From positions 41,396,028 to 41,460,027 of the forward strand of contig CM055097.1 in assembly GCA_029204225.1 (NCBI GenBank): a DNA stretch of 64,000 nt. The letters are read 5' to 3'. Made by a program: the position numbers and the translations under genes. The DNA comes from Diphasiastrum complanatum. Taxonomy: Eukaryota > Streptophyta > Lycopodiopsida > Lycopodiales > Lycopodiaceae. This document shows positions 11,320-23,350 of the stretch, one piece after another. The notes beneath the pieces were generated by a model. It was not told the origin of the DNA, ran no database searches, and saw only the letters and a list, made by a program, of their open reading frames with translations. The stretch's first letter is position 1; every line of letters starts with the position of its first letter.

Positions 11320-12653
11320 ACGTAGACGCAGGACAGCCATCTCCTTAGTCGCTGCTAAGATAGTTTCTAGAGCTACGATCTTTCAAGAGCTATGCGCGGC
11401 TGGTGGTGAGTTGGCTCAGCTTATCTCATTTGTGCGGTTGTTCTATGCTACTGAGACTCCTCTCTTTTACAGTCACCATGTGCGCTTTGGAGATCTTTCT
11501 ACTATCCAGTCTGCAGCATGTACTCGTCAAGGTGATCCTTTGGCTGGTCCTCTTTTCGCTCAAGCTCATTTCCGTGCAAAGCTTCTAGAGAGGCCTTTCC
11601 CTCTTGCTTATTTCCTTCGGTTGCTGATGACACTCATATTGTTGGTCCTGCTCCTACGGTGCTCTTCGCATTTCATCATTTCTCTGAGCAGCTGGCTTCT
11701 CTTGGTTTGTCTATTCAACCTCGCAAGTGTTCGGTGTGGTCTCCAGCAGGTCTTCCCCCGGACTTTGTTCCTCCTCAAGGTTTCCTTGCTCCTTCGGATG
11801 GCATTCGAATTCTGGGTGTTCCTTTTGGGTCTACTTCCTTCAGCTCTGCTTTTCTTGGTGAGGCTCTCCAGGAGGATGTTGCTCATTCAAATCTGCTTCT
11901 CCGATTGGGTGACACTCAGGTCGCGTTTGGCATCTTGACGTCTTGCTTTATCCAGCGTCCTTTTTATCTGCTGCGGACTTTCCCCCCTACTCCGGACTTT
12001 TTGCATCTCCTCTCTTCCTTGTCCTCTCTCGGGATGGACTTCGTACTTTGGCAGATGTTGTTGTTGCTGATCTCACGCGTGGTGACCTATTGTCGGGCTC
12101 TGCCTTCACACCAGGAGAAGCGGCAGGCGTCGCAGCACAAGAGAAAGAAAAAACTACTCTAACATGCACCGCACTGATGCTTTCCTTCCTTTGGCTATTG
12201 AGACTTATGGCACCTTGCATCGACGCTCTAAGGATTTTCTTCGCATGTGTTCTCATCAGGCGGCAGAGCGTCAAGGTATTCCTGGTTCTATTCTCGTGGC
12301 TTCTTTCAAACAACGTGTTTCCATTGCCTTGCAACGTGCTCAGGCCCTATCTATTCTGGAACGGGCGACAATGGCTGGGTCTGCTACATCTCATCTCCCT
12401 TCATTAGCCGACTCACCACCTCTTCACTTTTCTGATCTGCTGCAGTCAGTTGGCAAACTCCCACGGACATCATCATAGTTTATGCACTTTTATTTTTAAT
12501 GCCAAGATTTGGATTAATCTTAGCTTTACTGCAAGCTTCGCTCTTATTTGAGCCTACTTTTGTTTAAACTTCCCCTTCGGGGTGTATATAACTTTTTCGT
12601 CAATGTACCTACTACTTTTTCCTATGAATAAATGCACCAAGGTGTTCTTCTCT
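11320..12653 (+). pseudogene. 5'-truncated LINE reverse transcriptase, frameshifted
   Basis: The plus strand encodes the C-terminal half of a non-LTR reverse transcriptase. Visible in order are a CTRQGDPLAGPLFA palm motif (about 11516-11560), a catalytic VADDTHI motif (ADD at 11623-11631), and the thumb-like GIRILGVPFGS segment. A long C-terminal region ends at the TAG at 12476-12478. The frame shifts between 11560 and 11620 and at least twice more near 12040 and 12163, so it is dead. The N-terminal endonuclease and first palm motifs are missing, typical of 5' truncation. After the stop come about 175 bases of 3' end without a clear poly(A). From memory, similar RTs are common in conifer and fern annotations; I could not check this. 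Confidence 0.85.
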
Positions 12654-12664
12654 ATTACAACACA
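12654..12664. repeat. Right target-site duplication of the LINE
   Basis: ATTACAACACA, an exact 11-base match to 11309-11319, placed directly after the LINE 3' end; satellite sequence resumes at 12665. Confidence 0.75.
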
Positions 12665-13060
12665 TACTTGAAGTTATGAATGCATTGCTCTCTTTTGGTG
12701 TTTTTCTTAGCCCTCCTTGTGAAATAAGCTGTAGGAATCAGATTGAGGGCCCGAAAGATGCTGGATTGTATTTCCTAATGCCTACAAGAATGCCAAGAGT
12801 ATTAGTTTTCGCGCTTATGCCCCATACGTCGAGTTATGAATGTGGTGCTTACTTTTTGTGTTGTTTTTTGCCCTAATTTGTGAAGTGAGCTGTAGAGTTC
12901 CAGCTAATGTGCCATAAGATGTTAGGCTATCTTTCTTAATGAGAAAATTGCCATCCTAATCGTCGAATAGATGCTCATCAAGTGCTCATACGCCTCATTC
13001 CGACATGCATAAAAAAATTTGCAACATTTTTCTTCCTCCAGTGCGCGCGGCCAGAATGAA

Positions 13061-13703
13061 AAAGATTTGCAAATTTGTTTAGCGTTCCAAAATGTTACCC
13101 CAACCGGAATGCATTCTGCGGCAATTATTGAGGTAAAGCCGAGGAGTCTATGCCCAATGCAATGCAATGCAATACTGTGCAACCCAGAATCCAACTGAGC
13201 TCAAATTAGACTCTGCACTTTCCCTTGCTCTGGTTCACACACATTTTGGTGAGTCGCCAACACAGCAAAATTCAGTCCTCTTTGTTTTTGTGTCTTCTCA
13301 GCAAGTAGTAAAAGTTAGGGTAACACCTTTTGAACTCAAAGTATAGGAAGACGTATTTCTTAAGTTGCATACGCTGCTGTACGCCTTCAAAAGAGCTTAT
13401 ATCAGAGTTACAGTTTTGTCGCACGAGTGAGAAAATTAGCCAAGTAGTCTGCATTTTCAGATAAAGAGTGACAATTAAAAACTGGTCGTAATTTACCTAT
13501 CCACAAGGCTCATATATTAGCCTGCAAAAGTAAGACTTCTTCAGTTGTCACATATAATGTGACTTCCGGGGGGGGGGAAATATTTCAAAGGATATTCTTG
13601 AATGCCTGTAAGTATTCAATTTTACCAAGTTTGGCAAGTCTTTTCATAAACTGTAATTCATTTCTATTCTGAAAATAAAAGAAATGACTACTGTCATCGA
13701 ACC
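13061..13703. other. Downstream flank of UNG; no other gene
   Basis: Contains the probable UNG 3' untranslated region just left of 13704 and a G homopolymer at 13569-13577. No other coding or RNA feature is supported. Confidence 0.4.
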
Positions 13704-15787
13704 TTATGAGCTGAAGATTTGCCAATTGATTGGAAGCCTGCCTGATTTCTTCAGCAGTTCATTCGTTTGTGAAAAGTGTCTGCAAACATGTACAGTCAAT
13801 GTCATTTTCAAAAATCCTTCACATCTTGTAACAAACATGCCCATGCATTCATGCTAAGTGATTCTAAAGTGGCTAATTTGCAGTCTGAAAGCAGTTTCCA
13901 TGAAGCCTCAACATATTGCAAGACTAGAAACGGAGATGGAGCTTTTTGAGGACACATACATCTGACCTGCAATTGAAAAAGCCCTTGTGAGCTGAAAGGC
14001 CAGATGGATGAGCTGCTTTTAGAATGTGATGCCCATTGGCCTTAATCAACCTGTCATTAACAAACAGAGTACTAAGCACCTTGTAATTAGAGTTGTTGAT
14101 TGAACTACAAAGCTCTAGAAAAATTGTCTTCCTTCCAAGGATGACTACTTATTCTACATTGCTGTCAAAGAATTTCATGTTTCCTCTTTTGCATCAATTA
14201 CAATCAAAGCATACGTGAAAGTCTAACCTTATTTTTTCTTGTGCAGAATTCCCCCAAAGCAGGAATATGATTCCTGACCTTTGCTGCGAAAGTAATCGAG
14301 TCGCAGCATCTGTAAATGGCTCCCAGCCCTTTTTTGCATGAGAGTTTGCATGATGCTCACGAACTGTCACAAGTAGCTCATCATCATAAAAGGAATTATT
14401 GATATGCCTCCCTTACTTTAACCAAGAAAAAGAAAAATGATTCGACTATATGTTGAGGTTAACATATTTTTGAAGTAATTCACCTGTTAAAACTGTGTTC
14501 AACAAAAGCACGCCCTGTCAATACCAACAGACAAGTTCCAACTAGGGACTCAGAGACAATCACAAAAAGCTAATTGCTTGCTCAAATTCAAGCTCGAAGA
14601 CAACCTTACAGAGAAAAACTTACCTGATGAGCCCATGTCTCCAAGTTCCCATGTGAAGGGATTGTGCATCCCACATCTTGCTGAATCTCTTTGTAAATGT
14701 TCAGCAGGCTTGAAGGGATTTTCACACCTTTCTGAACAGAGAAGCACAGCCCCATGGCCTGACCAGCACCATGGTAAGGATCCTGCAAAAAGACTTACAA
14801 GTTAATCGGAACAGCCTGACACATCAACACATGTTTGTATCAATGGTGATAGGCAAGTTCCAAAGTATCTCTAAACTGTGCAATTAGATTGAAGTTAATT
14901 CAACATATGTCTGTGTGCATGCACGCAGACAGGCACACACACGCTTATTATGACAAATCAACTCATGTTTTGCTCATTGGTTGCAGACAAGTCAAAAACA
15001 TCTCTGAATTGTGCAAAAGATTTGATGTCAAAAGATACTGACTTGCATGAAATGTATGTTGCATGCATGTGCAGATTTGTGATTGCAATCATCCTGGGGA
15101 AGGTGTGGAAGAAAGAGAATCACCTGCCCAATAATAACCACCTTGACTTTATCAAGTGGACAAGTATTGAAGGCATGGAAAACTTGAGCCGGAGGTGGAT
15201 ATATTGGAATCTTTCCATTTGCTTCCTGCATGACAAACTGGCAGAGTTTCTCCATGTATGGCTTCTTAAACTCATCTTGTAGCACATTCAGCCATGACTG
15301 CTGCACTAGCAAATCAGCTATGTTTGGAAAAACGATGCCATTGGCTGCAAAGTCAGTTAAGAAAGTCAAACCTTCACTCCTTTGACAGTACTTACCACTA
15401 AAAATATTTGGAAATCACAGAAGAAATTGTACTTGCAGAAGGACAATAAGAAACCTTCGCACTCGGCAACTCGCTCCTGGCAGACTCGAAGATTTTTCTT
15501 TGCACAAGCAATTGCTTTTTTTAACTCCATTCGGATTTTCTGATCCTGGTTTAATACCTCCTTTTCTTTTGCACCTTCTGTCATCACTTGCTGTAAAAAA
15601 CTTGAGCATCCCTTAGTATCATCACACTAATTGCAGATGGATGCTCTAAATCTTCATGGGTTGAAAGAAGCCTCACATGAACACCACCCAGATTTGCAAT
15701 AGCATCAACTTTGCGTGAAAATTTATCTGTTGTCCTCAACCTTTTTGGAGCTTGAAAAAAAATTGCTGATAACTTCTCAGGAGCCAT
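13704..15787 (-). CDS. UNG: Uracil-DNA glycosylase, 7 exons, one apparent 1-nt frameshift
   Basis: Family-1 uracil-DNA glycosylase cuts uracil from DNA, starting base-excision repair in the nucleus and organelles. Exons read by eye: 15787-15455, 15344-15124, 14782-14624, 14514-14484, 14363-14228, 14050-13967, 13779-13704. All six introns are GT-AG. Visible motifs are the GQDPYHG water-activating loop split across exons 2 and 3, [33 protein letters not shown], and the HPSGLSA leucine loop with catalytic His; the protein ends NWQIFSS. The N-terminus [18 protein letters not shown] looks like a PCNA-binding box plus nuclear signal. An in-frame TAG precedes the ATG. Exon lengths sum to 1040, one short of 347 codons: exon 1 changes frame at six Ts (15595-15600), where seven would keep one frame. 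This is an indel error, polymorphism or real inactivation. Confidence 0.93.
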
Positions 15788-17659
15788 TCTTGAAGCCAAC
15801 CTCTAAAAAAAAGGAAGTCACTTGCCATTTACAATACAATCTGTCAACTTGCCATATACAATTTAAACTGAAAGTTCTACAAACCTTCCTGAAAAATTTG
15901 CTGTCTTTTCAACATTCAAATAATAATCAGCACTTAAATATTTTTAAACAGAGCCATACTAGCCCTAAGCCCACTGGGGTTTAGAAATGATAGTGCAGAC
16001 AGCCATGAAAAACCTAAGTTGAAAGTTCCTGTTATTAGAGAAAGGAATACATTATGCTCTTTTGATAATAGAGGAAAAATATAATTCGAGCCTGGAGACA
16101 TAGTAACCATTACTAGTGTTTTTAGACAATTTCATCGCACAAAAGGAATAAGATTAGAGCAAAGCATGAAGCACACATGAAATAGTAAAATGTCAAAAAT
16201 CCCCCCAATGGTAACAAGCTGCTTCCCAGAACCCTCCTACAATGATGTCCTATTACTAACAAAGAAACATTCAATGCTCAACATTCTACTGATACTCTGT
16301 AGAAGAGCCTGGCAAGCTCGTATCCATGTCTTCTTGGGGGGATAGGAAGCTTTCAGATCCTCTCCTGATTTCTACCTTACAATTTTAAAAGCTTGAGTAA
16401 TTCGCTAGAATGAATAGACATGTTTCTGGTCTCTTTTCACAACTAGTTAGGTCCCTTGAGACCTTATAATAAAGAGAGGGCTTTCTAAATCATGTATTAC
16501 TAAAACTAGTAGTGAAAATCTGGTGTTGTTCAATGTCTTAATCACAGGTCTGTTTTGAGCCAACTATTGCAGTTGTTAGATATATACATTTTAGCCCGTA
16601 CTTGTTGATGCTTCTTTGCAATCACAGTCCCATTGTATAATTTGATATTTCTGTAGACTTTCAGAGCCATTCCTACCTACCTCTATATGTGATTCCTCGT
16701 CTATATGACTACCTTGGGATGGCCCGGTTCCTGCTCATCATTCTGTTTCACATTCTTCATCCCTTCAGAAAGCATGGGATCTCTGTGAATTTCCACATCC
16801 CTATGACTATATGGCTTTCATGGTTTATATGACTAGCTTGGGAAGCATTCCTGAATAAGGTTTCTAGTACTGGGTATTTTTCATTTAGCTCTGGCACTCT
16901 TGGTCGATCAGAGTTGCGCAGTGGAAGCCTGGTGAGCTCATCTCTATGAGTGTTATTTCTCTATGAGCAGCAAAGCTTTAGGGGTTCCTAGAGCCATCCA
17001 GTGCGGCCGTCTATTTGGACATCTTAAGATGTAGCTTTTGAACCATGTACTATAACTTCCATCTGTCATTTCTGGTTCATAAAGCAGGCATGGTATTACT
17101 TGCTCTATTCTCGGACCATCATATTGCTTCTAGCTGGCACTCATAAAAATGGCTTAACTTGGCACATATATGTATGCCATTTCCTATTGCTATTGAACCA
17201 TCTGCTACTACTTATATATTTCAATCTATATGCATCCAGTTAGCTGGGGGCCACTATAAATGAGCCTATTGGTACATGGCATTCACTATCCACACTATTG
17301 CATCTATACTTATTTGTTGCTCCTAGTTTCATATCGTTCCTAATTTCCTATATTGCTACAGATACTTTATGCTTCTGCTCTGTATGGTACACTACCATGA
17401 ATACTTTTGCAGTGATAGTCAAGCTATCTTGCACATTAACATATTTGATGTTACGTCTAGGATAATACTTGACTTAACAAGGGAGACCGCAATCTTTAAC
17501 CCCAACCACAAAGTCTTGAACCATCAACTTCATCATGCATAGCATGCCCCAAATGCTACTCACATCTTCAGCACCTTAGAGAAGGGTGCATTCACAAACA
17601 CATGTCCACATTAGCTTACAAGTCACCAAAATGTCAACTAGGATGTTGAAGCCAATAGA
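15788..17659. other. UNG upstream region; no gene recognised
   Basis: This should hold the UNG promoter and 5' untranslated region. No clear TATA box position can be defended. From 16000 to 17600 there are only short chance frames; AT-rich, without tandem repeats or recognisable transposon proteins. Confidence 0.4.
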
Positions 17660-18090
17660 CACAATAAGAATGGATGGTGAGTCAAGCCTACCCAACCAAT
17701 CTAAATCAATCGGATGTATCCCCTAAGCTACGGAGCAAAGCAATGACTCAAGAGGGAGGAGAGATGTCAAACCAAAAACATGTAACTACAAGTTACACAT
17801 CAAGCTCTCCTCTTGGAGAAGCCTATGGGTATACTTATACCCTCCAAAGCTCTACCCCAACTAGGAGTGATCTGGGACACCTCACTGGGGGCACATCAGC
17901 AATCTAACTAGGCCAATCAGCCAGTTACCTCTGAATCACTGCTAGTTCCATATAAAACAATAATTATGATTTAATACCATGAGGGGCCCAACCTCTCATA
18001 ACCATAATTAATTTATGGGTCGAGATAAGCCTACTGACGTCCTTACGGGATGTAGATCCAAGGTGGGACCAAATGCGAGCATGCCATACT
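17660..18090 (-). mobile_element. 3' LTR fragment of the minus-strand Gypsy element
   Basis: Directly downstream (minus strand) of the polypurine tract at 18091. It resembles the LTR at 9877-10430, and its first part recurs at about 18440-18620 (shared ACGGGATGTAGATCC-like and CATAACCATAATTA words). Far boundary estimated. Confidence 0.6.
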
Positions 18091-18102
18091 TTCCCCCTTA
18101 AA
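18091..18102 (-). promoter_or_regulatory. Polypurine tract of the Gypsy element
   Basis: The minus strand reads TTTAAGGGGGAA followed by the LTR start near AGTATGGCATG. Together with a GAGGACACAACTTG stretch just before it, this is the usual layout of a plant chromovirus 3' end and primes plus-strand synthesis. Confidence 0.7.
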
Positions 18103-18109
18103 CAAGTTG

Positions 18110-18376
18110 TGTCCTCAAAACTTGAAGTTATGGAAGTTCTTTCTAAAGCCATCTCCTTGCTCCCAAGAGTCGCCATGATCAGTATCCTTTCCATAGAACC
18201 GGATGCTCAATAACTATACTATTACATAATCGGATCACACTAGATGATTCCTTTGACACGTCCGATAGATCTCCCAATTGAAGTAAATCCCCTTCACGTA
18301 GACTTTTCTTTAGCCGACTTACATGAAATACCAGTTGTACTTGAGTTCCTTCCGAAAGGTCTAATTGGTAAACCAA
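18110..18376 (-). pseudogene. Gypsy integrase C-terminal tail (pre-chromodomain) fragment
   Basis: The frame 18376-18179 contains YQLDLSEGTQVQLVFHVSRL, the conserved segment after the integrase core in Gypsy chromoviruses, followed by KKSLREGD. It then ends in ...HPVLWKGY, where the chromodomain would give VKWKG. The frame shifts at about 18180 and the rest survives only in pieces to 18110. The integrase core that should precede it is deleted. Confidence 0.75.
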
Positions 18377-18419
18377 AATTCAATGTTTTCTTATGCTTTT
18401 ATATGGTTAACTGCATCAA

Positions 18420-19030
18420 GTAGACAACTAGTGATGATTGTCAGTACGCGTGAGTCACTATTAGTTTCATATAAGTCCACCATCATGGGTTTTAGGCCTC
18501 TAAACCATTAATTACATAACCATAATTAGTTTACGGGTCGAAGTAGGCGTATTGACCTCCTTATGGGATGTAGATCCGAGGTTAGACCAATCATGGGAGT
18601 TACGTCCATGTCCTGTAATAAGGATTCAAAACAATCCTTGACGTGGATATTTGGCACTCCACTGCACAAGATTATGAGTTAGGCCTCAACATTTCGATCT
18701 AGGCTAGAGATGTAATTAATAACCTTTTGAGGACCCAAGCACTCCAGGACTTCTGGAGCGGTGCATGATAATTGACAACTATATGCACGTAGAGGAGTAT
18801 CACTAGTAACTGATTATGAGTTTAGTAAAGAATTAGGGTTCTTGAAGGAATATTCGTAGGCTCCAGGGGTCTATATATACCTACAGAAACTCGCCCTCCT
18901 CCACTTCTAGATTCCGATGCACGACCATTAGCCCAGAGAGGTATTTACTATTATGTATATCAAGAATCAAGATTCAAATTTCAAATGTAGTATGTAGACA
19001 GTAGTATGCAGTATGTAGTATGTACTATGA
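18420..19030. mobile_element. Second LTR fragment of the same Gypsy family
   Basis: 18440-18620 repeats part of the LTR at 17.93-18.09 kb. Further on is a TATA-like TCTATATATACC at about 18870 followed by 150 bases of leader-like sequence, then a short TAGTATGTAGTATG repeat at 18985-19030. It replaces the integrase region between RNase H and the C-terminal tail, so a rearrangement or nested insertion has removed about 1 kb of coding sequence. Confidence 0.5.
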
Positions 19031-19038
19031 TTATTGAT

Positions 19039-21708
19039 TTATCCAATCCGGCTCAAAGCATCAGCGACACAATTCAACGTACCTCGACGGTACTTAATGT
19101 CGAATTCGAACTCCTGAATGAGTTCTGACCAACGGGCCTTACGACCCCTAAGGTCCGAGGCATCACAGATATACTTAAGAGACTCATGATCTGTCATAAC
19201 CATGAATTTAGATCCGTACAAATAATGTCTCCAGATCTTTAACGCATGGATGACAGCAAAAAGTTCCTTCTCATAAGTAGAATATCTACTTTGAGTTGGT
19301 TCCAACTTCTTGCTTTCGAAAGCCACAGGTCTACCATCCTGGTAAAGGACTGCACCCACCGCATAGTCACTAGCATCTGTTCCACCAGGAAAGATCCGTT
19401 AGGGTCCATTATGTGTAAGATAGGGGCTGTAGACACTAACATCTTCAAATCTTCAAAGCTTTGATTGAGTTCATTGGTCCAGACAACAGGTGGACTGATT
19501 TTTGAACGCCTTCCGGCCTTCTTCTTATTACCCTTTTTAGTTTTTCTTTTGGCTTTCTTCACTCTCTTAAGAAGATTCGTTAGAGGCAATGCAATTAAGG
19601 CATATTCTTTAATGAATTTATGGAAAAACCCTGTGAAGCCCAAAAAAGATTTTACTTCCCTAATGGTTTTCAGAATAGGCCAATCACGAACTTTCTGGAC
19701 CTTATCGTAATCGATCTCTAGACCTCGATCGGAAACGATATGTCCCAAATACTTGAGTCTTGTTTGAAAGAACTCACACTTAGACTCCTTAGCATAAAGC
19801 TTTGCCTGCCTTAGATTATCTAAGATTGTACGCAAATGCGCCTCGTGCTCCTCAAGAGTATTACTGTAAATCAAAATGGTGTCCAAAAATACCACGAGAC
19901 ACTTCCTTAGATATGGACGAAGGATATCGTTCATCATCTGTTGGAAGGTTGTCGGGGCATTAGTTAGACCAAAGGGTAAAACTAAAAATTCGTAATGGCC
20001 ATACCTAGAACGAAAACCAATTTTGGAAACATCCCCCTCGTGTATTCTAATTTGATGGTACCTCGACCTAAGGTCCAATTTGGTGAAATACTTAGCACCA
20101 TTCAATCGGTCCATTAAGTCGTCCGTCCGAGGTAAGGGATAACGGTTCTTAATAGTCATTTTATTAAGCTTTTTATAATCGACACAAAGACGAATACCGC
20201 CGTCTTTCTTGCCGGTTAACAATACAGGAGCTCCCCAAGGGGATTTACTAGGCCTTATATGGCCCTTACGTAACAACTCCTTAAGTTGACTAGCAACTTC
20301 ATCTTCCTCCTTCAGGCTCATCCTATAGGGCAAAAGCGATACAGGAGAGCTCTCGGGAAGAAGATCTATGTGATGGTCTACTCCCCGTGAGGGGGGAAGA
20401 CCCTCAGGCAACTGCTCAAGGAATATATCATTATATTCCTCCCTAAGTCTCATAAAGAATTTGCCCTCAGGCGAAGAATCTAGATTAACATCAGAAAAAG
20501 ACAATGCTTTAGGGAAAGACGATACATCAACATTGAAATTATGAGTACTAAAAGCATCCATGTACGATTCATCTTTCAGATAACATAAATATGAATGATA
20601 CTCAGAATCCAAAATACATTGATTAGCTTCATGAGCAGTTACAAAAGGTAGATTAGGCTCATCGCCTTTAAAATAAACCAATGAGTCATTATGCAAGAAA
20701 GAGATACTGACGAGTTGGCTACCTACGAACCCACTCATACGCATGAGGTCATGAAGTCCAAAAATCGCAGTGTTAAAACAACAATTCATACAAACCGTTT
20801 CATCTTTGAAAGATACATCACTGCAAGAAATAGAAGAATTACCTGGTGCCTCAAAGGAGCGACCACCCTTCTTCCGTCTCTTCGGACAGTCCTTCGAAAG
20901 GTGCCCCTTCTCCATGCAGGAGAAACACAACCCGTCGCTTTTGGCCTAATCAAAGTTAGCTCTCTCCAACCGAGGGCGTTTCCTTTTCTTTCGCGAAGGG
21001 GAAGCTTCGTCAACAACAAACTCTTTCCCTTTTTGAAAGAAGGGCCCGTAGAGGGTTTGTCTTTGGATTCAGGCTTTTGTTGCTCTTTGCGGGTCATAGT
21101 GTGCGTATCGTCGAAAATTTGAGCGAAATGCACGGCATCCTCTAAGGATTGTGGCTGATTGCGGCAGCTGATATTCTTTGGGCAACCCAATATGAAATGC
21201 ATCTTAAGGAGCACTCCGTCTATGCGGTTAAAAAACCGCGAAGCAGCCTCTTAGAAGCCTTGCAGATAGACGTCCAAGGGCTTCATCCCCATTTGCAACG
21301 TGGCAAATCGATGATAATATTCAAAATCGTCAAGGACAGGCATAAAGGCAGCCTAAAAGGCTACCTGGAAATCATCCCATGTAGTTGGGACCGTAGCTCG
21401 ATCTTTAAGATCCTGCCACCATGAATACGCCTTTCGGCATAAAAACATGATGGTCGTAGAAATTCGCGAGCTATCTGGTAGATCGTGCATGGAGAAATGA
21501 GAAGTCCATTGATCCAACCAAACCAACACCACATCCCTGTGCCTGTCCTTTTTCTCTCCGGTGAAAAACTCCGGAGTAAACATCGGGTTGAGGAGAGCTT
21601 GCCGAGATTGGGACATAGCTCGAATTTCGGCCTCCGCCCGTTCATGTTTGACCCATGCGTCATGCCCCTTGCGAGGCCGTCACTGAAGGGCGTACCATTA
21701 TGGTACAT
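19039..21708 (-). pseudogene. Gypsy gag-pol: Gag, zinc knuckle, reverse transcriptase, RNase H
   Basis: Read leftward from 21708, Gag is in two frames (about 21708-21353), continuing at 21214-20786. A zinc knuckle, CFSCMEKGHLSKDC, opens the 563-codon frame 20930-19239. The RT follows with KDGGIRLCVDYKKLNKMT, TKLDLRSRYHQIRI, FGLTNAPTTFQ and the catalytic box as FLDTILIYS. The family has FLDD or YVDD, so the second catalytic aspartate is lost. RNase H lies in a shifted frame (19359-19039), with DHESLKYI and the end VADALSRIG. No Asp-Thr-Gly protease motif is visible between knuckle and RT. The integrase is missing. The element is long dead; its 5' LTR is not visible right of 21708. Confidence 0.9.
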
Positions 21709-22763
21709 AACATAGACCTATTGAAAAAGCCACATGGGAACCACGGAGCTTTTTCTAACACTCTTTTCCATAAACAAGCTCACACACTTTATGAAGCTAT
21801 CCAGAAAGCTCCTGATACACCTAGTGTTTCAAACGTTCATGATGTTGCTATTCTTGTGTGAACTCCAAGGAAAAGGTTCCCCCCGACAAAAAAAAAACGA
21901 GGAACATCTTTGTTATGCAAGGCCATACTTGCATATTCTGTTCCAGAACGCATTCTATAGAAATGCACAACAATCGCATGTGAGAGGAACTAGAGTATTC
22001 ACTCTCAGATTCATAGGAAGAGGAGAAATCAGCTTTCCTCGCCGCACCTATTGACGTAGGTGCACGCTAAGCTATACAACAAGCCTTGAACTTGATGGAG
22101 GTGATGTTTTTTGTACTTTGAAGAAATATTACTTTTTTGGCAAATTGGAAATGTCTTGGAAGCTGAAAGTTGACTCCTCAATCTACCTTGTAAGTTGATC
22201 TATAACATGTTAGCTTGTAACTTGTAAGTCGTGAATTGTGACTCATGAGGCATGTGCCAATATGACATGACTTTGTGTAGAACAATCAAGATCAGATTGA
22301 TATCACAAAAATTCCTTACCTAACACCAAGGTAACAAGAGGATGAGGACCGTTATGCACTCCTCTGTCAGGAAGCTTTACTTGTTGCAAGTTGAAACTTA
22401 AAACTTCATCCAAGTCTCCACTTTCATGAATCCTCTAACTTATATGAAAAATTAGAAATTAAGGGAATGCTAGTTGCAATCTTCAAGTTACTGGTTTTAG
22501 GGTTCAATTTTTCAGGATGATAATAATCGTTGACAACCTTGAACACATTGTGCAAGACCTTCCACTCCAGCCTCGACACTCACAAGGCAGCAAGCATAGG
22601 CAAGGATCTCTCTAGCTTTTGAGGAGAAATCGATGGAGACTTCAAAGTCAGAGGAGTATGTTTTTGAGTCAAAGGAGGAGGAGGATGAGGTTGTGATTTG
22701 AGGAGATATTGAGGGATTGATGAGACTTCAAGACCATGCTCTTTAGTTAACAACTTGATAGAC
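21709..22763. other. No gene recognised
   Basis: Expected to hold the Gypsy leader and 5' LTR but none is recognisable. Only short chance frames; no primer-binding site was found. Confidence 0.35.

Positions 22764-22810
<47 letters not shown>
22764..22810. repeat. (AT)n microsatellite
   Basis: Forty-seven bases of alternating A and T with a single C at 22790, so two perfect runs. Self-complementary. Confidence 0.95.
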
Positions 22811-22929
22811 GCTGCTTTCTGGGCCAGAATTCTTAATCGTGTTCCCGAACTCATGATGCAATTATAGTAGTCAGCAAAGACATGTCACCTGTAGAGTGTA
22901 GCAGACGCATTATACATGTCAAATTTCGA

Positions 22930-23350
22930 TTGATTTGGTTTCCGAAAGGCTGATTCTGAATAAGATGAAATCTGTGGATGAAATCCGAGAACATTGAGCC
23001 CTCATGGATGCAACGTTTGTTGCTAACAAATTAAGCCAGAAGATTTTCACACATGAGCACATTATGACAATTACTGGCAAGAAAGGACTTGCCTCATCAT
23101 GAACATTATCTTATTCATAATACACCAAAGTACTTTTCCCCCTTAAACTTAAGAATTCACTTGGTGTTACTTATGTTATTTCTTACAAAGGATTGAACTC
23201 TGCAAAAAAATGCTTTCATCATGGAAATTATTGGTCATTTAAGTCTGAGTGTCGTCACATTGCCCAAGTGAGAGAATTCCATCCAAATAGGCCTTCAAAG
23301 CACCCATTTACTTAGGATAATCTTTTGATGGCTCGAACAATATTTGGAGA
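22930..23350 (+). pseudogene. Copia gag remnant with degenerate zinc knuckle
   Basis: The plus strand carries a broken Gag C-terminus: a KMKSVDEIREH segment near 22960, then CFHHGNYWSFKSEC at about 23210. This aligns with a CX2CX4HX4C knuckle, with the second Cys read as His and the His as Ser. Several stops interrupt it. No protease or polymerase follows. Confidence 0.5.

Larger units (their letters stand above)
11171..13060. repeat. About 160-bp satellite units, interrupted by a LINE
   Basis: The landmark GTTATGAATG occurs at 12673 and 12833, 160 bases apart, each followed by a TTTTTGTG-like stretch and CTGTAG. A diverged further unit follows to about 12960. Sequence left of the LINE (to 11319) carries the preceding half unit: its TTGCAAGAATGCC matches CTACAAGAATGCC at 12783. 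The left flank would run continuously into the right flank at 12665 if the LINE were removed. Confidence 0.7.

Noticed and set aside
15591-15625. A short intron in UNG exon 1 to explain the frame change
   Set aside because: The best GT-AG pair leaves only about 35 nt, below normal plant intron size, whereas one extra T restores phase and total length.
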